Below are positions 34,389-45,970 of a stretch of DNA of 64,000 nt, piece after piece. The translations under genes and the position numbers were made by a program. The notes under the pieces are model-generated. The model worked only from the letters and a program-made list of their open reading frames with translations. It searched no databases and had not been told where the DNA came from. Origin of the DNA: Rhynochetos jubatus (taxonomy: Eukaryota > Chordata > Aves > Eurypygiformes > Rhynochetidae); the NCBI GenBank assembly GCA_027574665.1, contig CM050655.1, positions 3,534,001 to 3,598,000 of the forward strand, given 5' to 3'. Every line of letters begins with the position of its first letter. The stretch's first letter is position 1.

Positions 34389-36013
34389 GTCATCCTTTAG
34401 AATAAATTTACAGGTACAATGAAAGTAAAGTCTGGATGAGTAGAAACTGTCAGTCTAACTTTACTCTACATATCCTTTACAGTCTGGGTGAAAAAGAAAA
34501 CACAGCAAAAGAGCATATTAGGAAAACATTCCAAACATTTGTTTTAGCACAGCAAAAACCCATGATTTATTGTCATTTTGGGACTTGCCAATTTATCTAT
34601 CCCAATACATTTGTAAAGTACATTTTTTTCTAACCATAGCCTTTCACTTTAATGCAGAGCTCCCTCTGGCTTCAAAACTAAGAGCATTTGCACATCCACA
34701 ATTTCCCTTTAAAGACTAAATGTTGACCTCAGAAATACAAAATTGGAACCCTCTTGATATATGTGACTAAGAATAACTCTACTTCCAATTATTTCTTGTT
34801 GCTGCCTAGTTTACTTGCAAGAAAGAAACCATGGTGCTGCTATACTTCCCAGGATTACAGCACAAATGACAGCTCTGGGTAACTGCATACAGAAGTGGCA
34901 CACTCTCCTTCTTTTATTCTAGTTTGGGTTACAACACACCAGCAGAGCCAGCCAGTGTTGCAAGTTCAGTCCTATTCCTTGTGTTTCATGCCTGGAAATA
35001 GCTGAGGATAAGCACTCTTGCAAATTACTACCTTACTGCAGTGGGCTGGTTTTCCAAGGCTATAGGCAAGGTACAGAACTTTAATTGCTTAAAACAGTAC
35101 CTAAAATGTACAGCGTCCTATTGATAAATCCAGAACTGAACAGTGACGTGAAACCAAGATGACTAAAGGCACTTGGTATTGTCCCATCTTCGAGCACTTC
35201 ATTGGTTTCTAAAAACAAAGCCATATATCAGGAGAAATAATAGAGGACGGGGGCGGGGGGCAGACATTCACTGAACAATTAACAGGTTTTCTCTCCCCCC
35301 TACCCCCACCCTCCCCACTCCACCTTCACTGTAGACCTTTAAAAGGTTCTTGGAAATCTTTCATGTCTCTCTTCCTTTGAACATATTCTCCTAAATTTTA
35401 TTTAAATGTGCAGCCACCAAATAAGAGTTGTTCAGGCAGAGCTGCAAAAGGACACATCAGGGACCGTTTTCCCAATATTTCCAAACACAAACAGGTAGGC
35501 AGGAGGAGAATGGAGAATAGCAGGAACAATGCTCCATGACCTGCTCCCAGCTAGCCTGAGATGGTGCTGGGATAAAAGCTACCTCTGCAGGCTCTCTAGG
35601 CTAAGGCACAGAACCACCACAGGCTTAGGCAGGATCCCCTACCTTTCAGTAGTTTTAAGGTCAGCATTTTGAAGGCTAAAGTGTTTGAATCCTTTTTCTG
35701 AATATTTTTTTGTTGTTGTTGAAGTTCTCAAGCATTACAGACAGCCAAGCACAATTTATTGTGACCAGTGACAAAAGGATCAGCTCACAGCCTCTGTGAG
35801 GAAAAAATGGGTTACAGCATACCCAGTCTGATGTTTTCAAAAGAGTAGGGCCTGATAAGCTTTGTTCTAGATACTTGCAAGGCTGGATAGACTAACCCAC
35901 TCTTTCTAGAGAACTCCTGGGAGATAAATGGAGTGCCAGGAGACAGAAAACAGCACACATAGAGCCAGAATCTCTTTAAGAATGGAAAGCTGCGTGAAAA
36001 CCTGCACCTGGGA
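34389..36013. other. sequence without a recognisable gene
   Basis: No supported gene. A G-rich run (GACGGGGGCGGGGGGCAG, 35248-35265) is followed at once by a C-rich block (35295-35316). A T7(GTT)n tract lies at about 35706-35721. Confidence 0.55.
35295..35316 (-). other. G-quadruplex-type motif
   Basis: The plus strand reads C6-TA-C5-A-C3-T-C4, so the minus strand has four G-runs of 4, 3, 5 and 6 with loops of one or two bases. Four runs with such short loops fit a stable parallel G-quadruplex. No gene or promoter is visible next to it, and another G-rich run on the opposite strand lies about 30 bases to the left. Confidence 0.7.
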
Positions 36014-36735
36014 GTTCATTATCAATGGCACCCTATAAAAGTAGAGAGATGACTCCGGCAGAGTTCTGCAGGATCCATCCTATGGCCAGCAGCATTCAAT
36101 ACTTAGCAACCTGGATGTCAGGAACTTGAATGACAACTTTTAGCAAACAGGCTGCAAGAAAGCAGAACCGGATAGCTCTGTGGATAGGCAGCTCTGCCTG
36201 ACCTCACCATCCGAGGCTGAGGAATAACTAGTTAGGGTGCAGGTTCTGGGGGATCACTGTAGATCACAGAATCACCAGTGCCATATTGACAAATAAAAAC
36301 CCCATACAGACTTATAACAGGAGCAGGGACTGCTAAACACGTGTAATCCTTTTCTGTTCCACTCCAAGGAGATCTCAGCTGGAGCTCTGCGTCCAGTTCT
36401 GGGCACCATCCTTTGAGAAAGGTGTGGGTTAACCAAAACATAGAAGATATGACAGACAAAAAAAGTTGGAAGGAAATGGGACTGCTAGCCTACAGACGAG
36501 GAAGAAGAACACTATTTTCAAATATATGAAAGGCCACTATAAAGAAGACAGAAATAACCTGTTCTCCATAACTATAGTTGATGTAAGAAGAGATCATGGA
36601 TTGAAGCTACAGTAAATAAGGTTCAAACTAGATTTTAGCATATGGACCCCAGGGAGAGACCTTTAAGGACAGCATAGAGAACCAACAGGGAAGACTATTT
36701 TTAGAAGTCGTCTTCCCTATCCTTTCCCATCCTAA
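36014..36735 (+). repeat. old CR1 LINE body, plus strand
   Basis: Heavily diverged, with internal deletions. Recognisable blocks in CR1 order are TTCATTATCAATGGCACCC, TCTGCAGGATCCATCCTATGG.CCAGCA, TCAGCTGGAGCTCTGCGTCCAGTTCTGGG (about 36372-36400), a GGAAATGGGACTGCTAGCC region, ACTATTTTCAAATATATGAAAGGC, and a GAAGAGATCATGGATTGAAGC region near the 3' part. No frame is intact. This copy is much older than those at 13.6 or 29.1 kb. Confidence 0.75.
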
Positions 36736-39700
36736 AGCTCCGAGCTAAGGAGCAAGGTTAAACTATGATAAATAACTACCTCAGTGCTGCTAATGTGAAT
36801 TTGATAGGTATGTAAGTGTAAAATAACATTGGCTGGTTGCAGTATAGTACTCTAACATATAATATGTGTTGTCTAAAACGTGTTTGGAAAACAATCATGA
36901 ATAAGAACTTAAAGTGTAAAAAACAGAAGCTACATAAAGATGTTTTCTGGACAATGATGAGAATTTTCTCAATATGAAAAAAAACCATGTAATAGCCAAG
37001 TATTTGGATCCAGATGAACCATGTCTTCTTCATGTTTTCTGGTTTGGTAGATCAACACTGATTTTTAAAAGATTTTCTAATGCTAGGCCTTATTTCTGTT
37101 TTTCCCAAGCATAACAGTGGCCTAAGAGGGTTTTCTACCACACTCTTTGAAATTGTAAACTTCATGGAGATTTATTCTGAAGAACAGCGTTTTATTTGGG
37201 GTGAAAATTAACCCTCCTCTCCTGTGTGGATGAAATGTTCTATACAGCATTCACTGTCAAAACAGTAACTGTAGGAACCTTCCCACTTTCATAATGGAAT
37301 AGGTAAGTAAGATGCAGAATCTCTCTACATTTCCATGTCCTTTTCTTTGGTTTTTTTTTTTTTTGTTTGTTTTGTTTTTGTTTTGTTTTGTTCTGTTTTA
37401 AATTGTGTGTGTAGAAAATGCCCCCTGGCCTCCAATCCCATTCCACCTCTGACTTGTTATGGGAGACAGAGACAGATGCACCGCTGGTGCATCACATCAT
37501 TTTAAGGTAGTGCTGAAACTGTTATTACACACACTATATGCTTAAAGCTGGCCTCTAAGGGGTCAAGGTGAGAACAATTCGCTGAAGAGAATTCTCTGAA
37601 ACTTTCAGAGGCAAAAAAGACTTTCTCACACCCTTTTAGAAACGGCAGGGATACTCCAAGAGATAATTATGGAATACACACAATCCATTCTCTCAAGATG
37701 ACAGTCTTTGCTGGGTAACTGCTGAGCCCATTCACGCCAGTGCTCTCAGAGACAGAATGTCTGGCCCTTTAGGTGTTTAATATGAATATTTCAAGTGGGT
37801 CACATAATGAGTGTGGGCTGATTGGAGTGGAGATGGAGGTGATAATATTCATCATTACACAAGTGTTACAGTGTGGTAGTGGGGAAAGAAGAGGGGGAAG
37901 ATGAAACAAGACATCCCTGAAAATCCTGCTGGGGCTGTATAACTGTGTGACATTACTGTATTAGAAAAATGCCTAAAATGAGTTATGGAACTAATTAAGG
38001 AAATATAAAAGCCATGGATAGAAAGTTCCTTGTTAAGTATAATTGATAGTACAAATCTAATTTGAAAGGTTAACAAGCTCTTGAAAATTGTTGAATCAAG
38101 TACAGACTGATGTTTTTAATATAATTATATACAGCAAGCAGATGGTATAGTCCTTTTTATTATATTGCCAGCTATTAGAATTTAATTTTTAAAGCAAATA
38201 CTGAATTACACTGAAGTTATGTATGGTTATTTTAAAAGATTTGTCAGTTTTCTAGTATCTGTACATACTGACCAAATGCATAGTATTTACAATCTATAAA
38301 AATTTGAAAGACAAGATTTAAATTAGGAATACAACTGTTTCACTGCCCCCTTCTTAAAGAACTTTATTTTGATTCTTCTTAATTAAAACCTTGATTGTCT
38401 TAATGAATTACAGCATGTTAAACACGTGAATATCTTTTCAGACCAACTGAGGATTAGAAGTAGTTTAAGAACACAAAGCTGCAGGAAAAAATTACTCTCA
38501 ATTTAAAAATTATGGTTCCAAAAAACCACTGAAAACTTAAATTTAATAAGCCAGATGATACATCGGATTGACCAGTTCAGAAAGATGAGGAGAGGCAAAC
38601 TAAAACCTACCAAACGAACAGCACCCCTCACATTCCTACCCATGCACACAGCTAAAGTTCTCATTGTACCATCTCAGTGGCTGCAGCGGTCTTTTCACAG
38701 ACCTTGGTAAATGCAATCCTGCTCTCCTGATGTCTGCCTAGAGGGTCTGTGTAAAGACCTGCTCTCCACTTGCTACAGGGACCATGTCAACCTCAGCATG
38801 ATCCTTTCCCTGAACCCTTTCTGCATTACATCCAGCATAAGCCTGCTGTCTTCACCACCAAAACCCCTGCCAATGCAGCCATCTCATCCTGGCTCCCCAT
38901 CGCACACCTCTTATTCTGTATGGGAAGGACAGTGGTTGCATGAGATGTCCCAGAGTTCCTCCACTGCTCACTTGTCCTGACCAAGCAAAGTACAGAGCAC
39001 ATGCTCCGTGGTACAGAATGGCTCCAAATAAGCTCCTGCAAAGCTGAGTTCTCCTCCTTCTCCATGATCATCTTTTGCCTTTTATTCAGCACTCACCAAA
39101 CAAAAATCTCACAGGGCAGTTCTTAGGCTGTTTGACTGTTTCCTGTTATGCTGACTGGGTTATTATCTCATTCTTACGCTCACCAGTCTGTATCTGAATG
39201 TTATTTTGTACATGTTCTGAAAGTCTCTAGGGTAAGTAGCAACACTTAATTCTGTGTTTTTAAACCAGAATCTTCATCTAAGATGCACATTTCTGGCTCC
39301 TACTATGTTACTTCTACTATTGAACAACACAGCCTACAGTCTTGTGATGTATCAAACCAAAATTTTAGAGAGTTCAGGATTCACAGATGGAGTATTACAA
39401 TAACAGGATATTTTTCTCATTATGGACAATGAGATTTACTAAGACAGAGAATGATCTAATCCATTCTTAAAGGTATCAGACAAAGTGAGTTTAGTCCAAA
39501 CTGTATTTGGAATTTGCAGCAAGCAATATTTAGTCAAAGTCCTTACGAAGTTAAGAAGTAGGACATGAATTTCATCCTTTGTATTTGTTCATCTCACATA
39601 AATGTAGCCATCTAAAAGATAAATACCTACTGGTTAAGATTTCTGTATACTCACAGGAGCTACCAGACATCTGCCATGCCCCTCTGGGGGTGACTGTTTG

Positions 39701-42090
39701 CCTTCATCACTCACAGAAGAAATCCAATCCAAACAAACAGCTACTGAAGAGAATATATTTAAACAGTTGAACTAGACTAAGCAAGGTGAAGCCTATACCA
39801 ACTTAAGAGCAGCCTCACCAAGTTGGAGCAAATATCCACCTAGTCTCTAAGTCTGTTCCCCAAAGTCATCAGTAGCAGTTGCTTTGGGAAGGGAAGCAGG
39901 GATAGCAGAAAGCCACATTTCCCCACATGCCCTCCCAGCTGTGCTTTCATTTAAAATTCTGCAGTCTAATGCTCATCCATAACAATAACCAAAAGCTCTG
40001 CTGGCATTGCATGTGAAGAATCCAGAGAAGCCTCTAGAAAAGGCCATAAAAATAGATAGCCTGAGTATGATGGCTTTTGAAATAACCATACTGAATCGCT
40101 GCTTCACATTGTACAGGAAATGAAGTATGGGAAATGCTCCTTCTGTGAGCTAAGAGTAAATGACTGACCTGGACAAGTTCAGACATCCTGCAGTTTCAAC
40201 TTAATAAATTCACTGGACTCTTGACTAGAGTAAAATAAATAAAACATTACACTTTCTCACTTGCAGCTTGCCTTCAAAATAGTTACAAAACAACTATCAG
40301 GTTACTCGAAGGACACTAAAACTCATCTAAAACTTCATGGCTGTTAACCAACTGATTACAATCTAAAAGCTGTACCAACAATGGATTAAATTGTACTGAT
40401 TCCCATTCTCGTAGCCATTGTCAAAAGACTGGATTTATGCAAGCCTTTCTATCTTCGTAACAATCTTTGTCACAAGAATGAGGCATTGTAATTTTACAGC
40501 CTCATATGTTCACTGAAAGACAACAGTAAACAGTATTCCTTTGATCTTTTCAGTGTTCAATAATTTTACGGAATAGTCACTCTTATTCTTCCTTTTATAT
40601 TCTCAGCGCTCATGAAAAAGTGATGAAATGGCCAGCAAAATAAGTTACAGAATTGTGAAGAGGTTGAAGTAGTGAGCCTGACTACTGTCTCTCATACAGC
40701 AGACAGGGCATTTTTGTTTCATTTTTGCTCATTCTTGCAAAGTACCGTCAAACTACACGAGGAGCTCCCACAGAAACTACAGATCATATCAAACATCGTC
40801 ACTTTCCTACCTAATTGGTAGGCCTGTTCGAGTTGATTCCACGTCATTTAACAAACGCTTAGCAAGGCGTGCATCCTTCTGTCTATTATATTCTTTCTGT
40901 GCAGATACGTGTGGGTACAGATCAAGATAAATCCAAATTAAAGGGCTCCTTTGCAAACACTCCTCCTGCAGAGAAGATGAAAGAGCCAACATGTGACAGG
41001 TGTTTGTCATGCTGCTTAATGCAGGACTGGAAGGGACACGGGTTTGCAGTAAAGTGGTAGTGCAAGAAACCGTGCTGCAGAGCCTTCATGATGTTTTAAC
41101 AAGAACTCAGGATGGAATAACACAGTAAGTTCTTCGTGGGGAGAACAAGATGCAGCACAGTTATCCTTACATGCAAAATTCTTGAACAAACTCTCCAGGT
41201 GATCTGCCATGTGGTTCCTCTGTTATCTCAAACCGGAGGTGACATGATCACAGGGAAAGAATCAATGGGACATAGGTACGCTGCAGCCAGAACACAGAAC
41301 AGGAAGAACAGAGTACCGCGTGACTAACTGTAGGATAATTTCCTGGACCATGAATGCTTCTGCCGTTTCATTTCTGTCTTATGCAGTATACCTGCATACA
41401 CAGCATTTTTTAATAAGTCCATTATCTATTGTAATCGGAGGAAAGGAAATTACAACATTAAAGCTTTCCTGGTATTCAAATTAGTTAGTTAAGTCAGTCC
41501 TCATTTTAATGTTTTCCCACAAATGTGAACATTGCAGGTCAGACGTTCAAGAGTTTTGTGTTGGCTACAGCTCCATGGACCCGAATGTACATCTAGACTT
41601 TCAGCATCTAAAGATGTGAACATGGAGAAGGACTGGAAAAGATGTGAACCAGCAGGTCATTTCACAGCACTGCAGAGTCTCACTCTGGCTGGCTCCTCAC
41701 TTGTTTGGAAACTGTTTTGACCCCTGATTGCCCCCATCTCCCTCCTCACACCCCTCTAGGTGCACTACATTCTTGCTGGAACCTGGGGGATCAGGACCAT
41801 GTCCTCTCCTTATTCACCTTACAGGAACAATCATCTCATACATACAGTGGCAGAGAGACATTTCTGTTTGTTTTATGTTCTTATCTTAAAAGTTCTGGAT
41901 GTGCCAGATTTAAGGTTTTTGGCATTTGATGCAGAACCTGAGGTGACACATAAAAGGGAACCCAAGAAGGGGTTTTGCATAGTGGCTTGTGTCTTCCCAT
42001 CTCATCTCTGTTGCTAGTTGGGAAGCCACAATGTGCTCAATAGTGATGATCTCCTCCACAGTTATCAGTTTTGGGGCCTTGGTCCCAAAT
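36736..42090. other. sequence without a recognisable gene
   Basis: No supported gene. A T14 run followed by (GTTTT)n-like repeats lies at 37351-37397. Frames remain below 90 codons and have no domain. The rest is AT-rich and featureless to my reading. Confidence 0.5.
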
Positions 42091-42197
42091 AGAAACTTCT
42101 ATTTCTATCTTATAGAATATAAATATATATATTTCTATATTCTATTTTATAGAAACTTCTTAAATAGAAACTTCTGTTTGGAAGAACAGAAACTTCT
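42091..42197. repeat. four copies of AGAAACTTCT around an AT-rich palindrome
   Basis: AGAAACTTCT occurs exactly at 42091-42100, 42151-42160, 42166-42175 and 42188-42197. Between the first two lies a near-palindrome (about 42111-42147) whose ends read ATAGAATAT and ATATTCTAT around a TA-rich centre. The 10-base motif has the GAAnnTTC form of a heat-shock-factor half-site pair. Local duplication by slippage is the simpler explanation. Confidence 0.75.
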
Positions 42198-44659
42198 TCC
42201 TCAAGGACTCAATCCAACAAAGTATTTAAGCACATGCTTAACATCTAAGGGCAGAATATTAAGTAAGTATTTTGCGGAATCATCATCTAAATGGCATAAC
42301 CTAATAACAAGCAAACTGAGTCAGAGGCTACAGAAACACTTTTCCTGTAAATCCCTACTTTGGTACTTGATTGAGACATGATCTTCCCAGCTTAAATATT
42401 AAACACTTAAAAATAGCTGAAAAATAGCTACAAGCTTTTACCAGAGGGTTTGTTTCTTTATTTAATTGAGTGTTCTCCACCTTCTCATTCTTTTGATGCA
42501 CTCACAAAAGCTGGATTTTATAGGGCAATACAAATAAATGTAGATAGAACTCCTTAAAAAAATGCAAAGACTAATATTAAGTAGCTTTTTCAATACTGTC
42601 CCATCAAGTTGTCTTTTTATAAATGTTCAAGAGAGGTGGATATGTATTACTGTGTGAAATGCAGCCTGATAACCGTCACAGAAGAAAGGATCAGAGGAGT
42701 TCGGATGCAGCTGGAGGCAAAAGTTGCATTCAAAATACACCACATATAAAAGAAGAGGGAAGACAGCAGGTAATTCAAGCATCAGAAACAACTTTTGGCC
42801 AAGAAAAAGTGGAGGGCAAGTATGATCTCTTGGACAGAAAAAGGGTTCGGTTGATTTTCAGTTAAATCATTTTGGTCCCTAGAGAGGGACAAAAGTGGCC
42901 TTGAGCTATCACAGTTCAACAGATGATAGTTCACAGTTGTTTCTGCAAGGAACCATCCAAGATGCCCAGGCAGGAAAGATGTATCTGGCTGGCAGACTCT
43001 GCACGACAGCCAGTCTCTCACCTCTCCTCAATCAAAGCTGGCAGAGTGGAAAAGAAGAGCATTAATCTATAAATTATGTGGGTCATTTTTTAAAATTCCT
43101 TTTAAAGGAAGAATAAGCTCAGGTAATGCAAGAATATAGAGTATGAACACCAAAGGACAAGGGAAATGAGGGAGAAAGCATTAATAGAGACCAAAGTAAA
43201 AGGTGGATGAACAATGAGCTTGCTCCAGTGTCTAGACTCAACTTAATTAATGCATTGGGCAAGGCTGGAGAAAACTATAATTTTTGTAAAGCAATGCAGT
43301 GCACTTCAGGAACAGTACAGAGGAACTAGAAATAATGTATAGGATGGGAAAACAGATAACAGAAAGGTAATGGCTACCATGATGAGGATGCAAGAACAGA
43401 AAGGAGGAAAGAGTAGAAATAAAGGTGGTTGTGGGGTGCAGCATTTTAAGTTTATTACTGGATAAACACTGAAGAAATAAATATGAATACAGATAGAACA
43501 ACACTGGCTGGTAAGAGAGACTCTCCTAGAAGGCCACTATAAATCTCATGGGATACATGCAGAGGTTACTCAGGGAACACATTCCAAAACAGTCTACAGC
43601 AACAAGAGATCAGTGCCCTGCGGCTGTGTTGCTCCTGAGTGCCTGCTATTTTACCAAGAGGATAATACAGCATATTGCAGACATATTGCTCAGGGGAAGG
43701 AGTAGCGATCGCTCTTATAAGGTCTTGCTGCAAATGGGCAATGGACCCTTGCACTGCTATAGAAGGCAGTAGCTTCCCTGGTTTATGCTGGAGAAGTCGG
43801 TCTGTAAGGACAGCAGAGTCTGGTTATTTCCCAGGTTAGTGGTAGGTCCTCAGTATTTCCTGAGATAGTTCACACAATATGTACAAACGGTGAAATATAT
43901 GTTAAGCGAATAATATCAATAGTATCTTAGTTAAATTTTTAGATATTAATGTTATTACTCACCATGGAAAATAGCTGATGAGATCATGAGTTGTTTAAAT
44001 TTAGGGTCAGTTAAAGGACAAATAAAAACAGACTGTAAACAAAGAGTTTCAATTAAGAAAATAATAATAAAATCACAACAACAACAAAAAAAGAAAAAAT
44101 TACAAGCACTAGTACTTGAAATGAACTGAAGAGCCCCAGGAATTAAACTAACTCAAAAATTCAAAATAATCTAAAACTTTTTTTCTAAAGAAAAGGAAAG
44201 AACTCCTTCAGGCGGCCTCCAGCCTTAACTGGGTATTTGGATCCCTGAAGAGATACTAGATACACAGTAGAAGGAAAATAAGCAGCACAAGAAAGCTACA
44301 TCTTAGTGATAACAGCGTAAGAATAATTCAAGAATGGCCCTAAATCAAATGTTTTCTACATAGTAACAAGCATCTTCAGCCCTATAACAGGGAATATGAC
44401 AGAAGAAAATACATTAAGATTTTATGGGAATGGATTTATTATTTTAGAATAATACACTTCTTTGGCTTTCAATAAGGAAAAAAATGAAGAGTCTAAGGCA
44501 AACCCCACACTGTCTAATGGGAATGAAGTATGCAAACGGAGGTTGCCACTGTCAAAAAAGACAAATTAAAGGATTTTATGTGCTTACACTGCGAGAACCA
44601 GATAGTCTCCATTTCAAAATATATGAAAGCATAGAGAGATGAAGTGCAAGTGAAATAGG
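42198..44659. other. sequence without a recognisable gene
   Basis: AT-rich and purine-rich DNA without a supported gene. Short frames at 42623-42865 (plus) and 43247-43504 (minus) have no domain. An A-rich (AAC)n-like tract lies at about 44075-44100. Confidence 0.5.
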
Positions 44660-45345
44660 ACAGGCCTCTATCAAGTAGAGGTGAGGCACTGCCTGACCAA
44701 AAAGGAGCTGAAATCGTCCTTATGCTTCAGAGAGAGGGCAAAAGGTGAGCCAAGCAACAGCAGATCCATTAGTTTTATCTCAATGATACTCAAGGCTCTT
44801 GAACACATTCTGTAGGAAAGCATAATCGAAAACATGGAGGTAAACAGAACAGAGAGATGATAGATAGACTGTATAGATAGACTGCATGATAGACTGTACC
44901 AAATGGAACAGGCAGCCTGCTGTGGCACGGCAACTACGTATTGTTCTGGCTTGCTGCTAAGGCAAAGGGAACATGATAGATCGAATTGATGTGGACTCTT
45001 ATGAAGCATTCAAAATCATGCTATTGTGAAAAATTAGCTAAACCCGATAATGTGGAGATCAGGCAAATCTGTAAAACATGTAAGGAACTAGCCAAGAGGA
45101 AAGAGGGAGAAAAAGACAGAATAATATAAAATGCAAAGGCAGGCTTTCATTGATTAATCACTGGAACTTGTATGAAATGCTGGGAGCTTAACACCTGGAA
45201 ATTATACGAAAACAGAGCACTGTAGTGAGACCTTCTCCAGAACACAGCTGCAAAGCTGCTTCCCAGATCTCAGGCAGGACCAGACCCAGAGCAGGCAGGA
45301 GGGCCATTAGACGCTCTCTCCCAAGAAGAGAGGAAAAAGACTAAA
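44660..45345 (+). repeat. probable old CR1/L3-like LINE body, plus strand
   Basis: Diverged text with the character of the CR1 ORF2 middle: GGAGCTGAAATCGTCCTTATGC, CAACAGCAGATCCATTAGTTTTATCTCAATGATACTCAAGG and GAACACATTCTGTAGGAAAGCATAATC (region equivalent to the start of the reverse transcriptase). Later comes a CAGACCCAGAGCAGGCAGGAGGGCC part. Frames are broken throughout. The central portion (45000-45180) is not clearly CR1, and edges are uncertain. Confidence 0.45.
44853..44897 (+). repeat. GATAGACTGTAT-type short tandem repeat
   Basis: Three spaced copies of GATAGACTG(T/C)A(T/C) with slightly different linkers (AGATAGACTGTATAGATAGACTGCATGATAGACTGTACC). It lies inside the presumed old LINE, so it is a local expansion and not an independent element. 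Confidence 0.7.
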
Positions 45346-45734
45346 AGAATTTCTTGTTTAGCCCAACAAAATGCCAGTTACAAAGAAATACAGCTGTGAT
45401 AAATATCCACAGTGGGAAGGTGAAAGAAGTTCAAGCATAGTGCTGGCAAAGGACAGATAGGTTTAAACTGGCAGGAGACGAGGCTTGTAGGGACAGGTGA
45501 ACCCCTCCAGCCCTGTGCTTTCTGTTCATAAGCACTTTACAACAATACCTTCATCATAAATGCCTATCTTGGTGCTGAGGAAACTGAAATTTGTCATGCA
45601 CTGAAGCCATTGTGTGTGAATTTGGTAACCAGAGCATGTATTACATGGTAATGATAGGTTTCTACATACTTGGGGGGTGGGGTGGTCTTTTATCTCTGTG
45701 TCATCAGAGGGAGGAAAAACCCCTCTCAGTAAGA

Positions 45735-45970
45735 GTCATAGGAGCATGGGATAATTCTGCTCAGAAAGGACTTCAGAAGGATTCTAGTCCATGTCCTGGT
45801 CATGGCAGGGTCAGCTACATGGTGTCAAATGTTGGTACTCATGGCTTTACCCACCGTGGTCTTGAAAAGCTCCAATGATAAAGGCTGCACCACCTCCCTT
45901 AGAAACTTGTGCCACTGATTAAAAGATTTGTTTAGGATAAAGCTTTTCCTTATATCCAGCTGGAAAAAAC
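45735..45970 (-). repeat. CR1 LINE 3' tail, minus strand
   Basis: On the plus strand this reads CAGAAAGGACTTCAGAAGGATTCTAGTCCATG..CCTGGTCATGGCAGGGTCAGC, then AAAGGCTGCACCACCTCCCTTAGAAAC, and ends GATAAAGCTTTTCCTTATATCCAGCTGGAA. That is the reverse complement of the CR1 3' region from the tail inward. It is moderately diverged. The copy is 5'-truncated at about 45970. It overlaps the end of an open frame at 45591-45878, which has no meaning. Confidence 0.88.
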
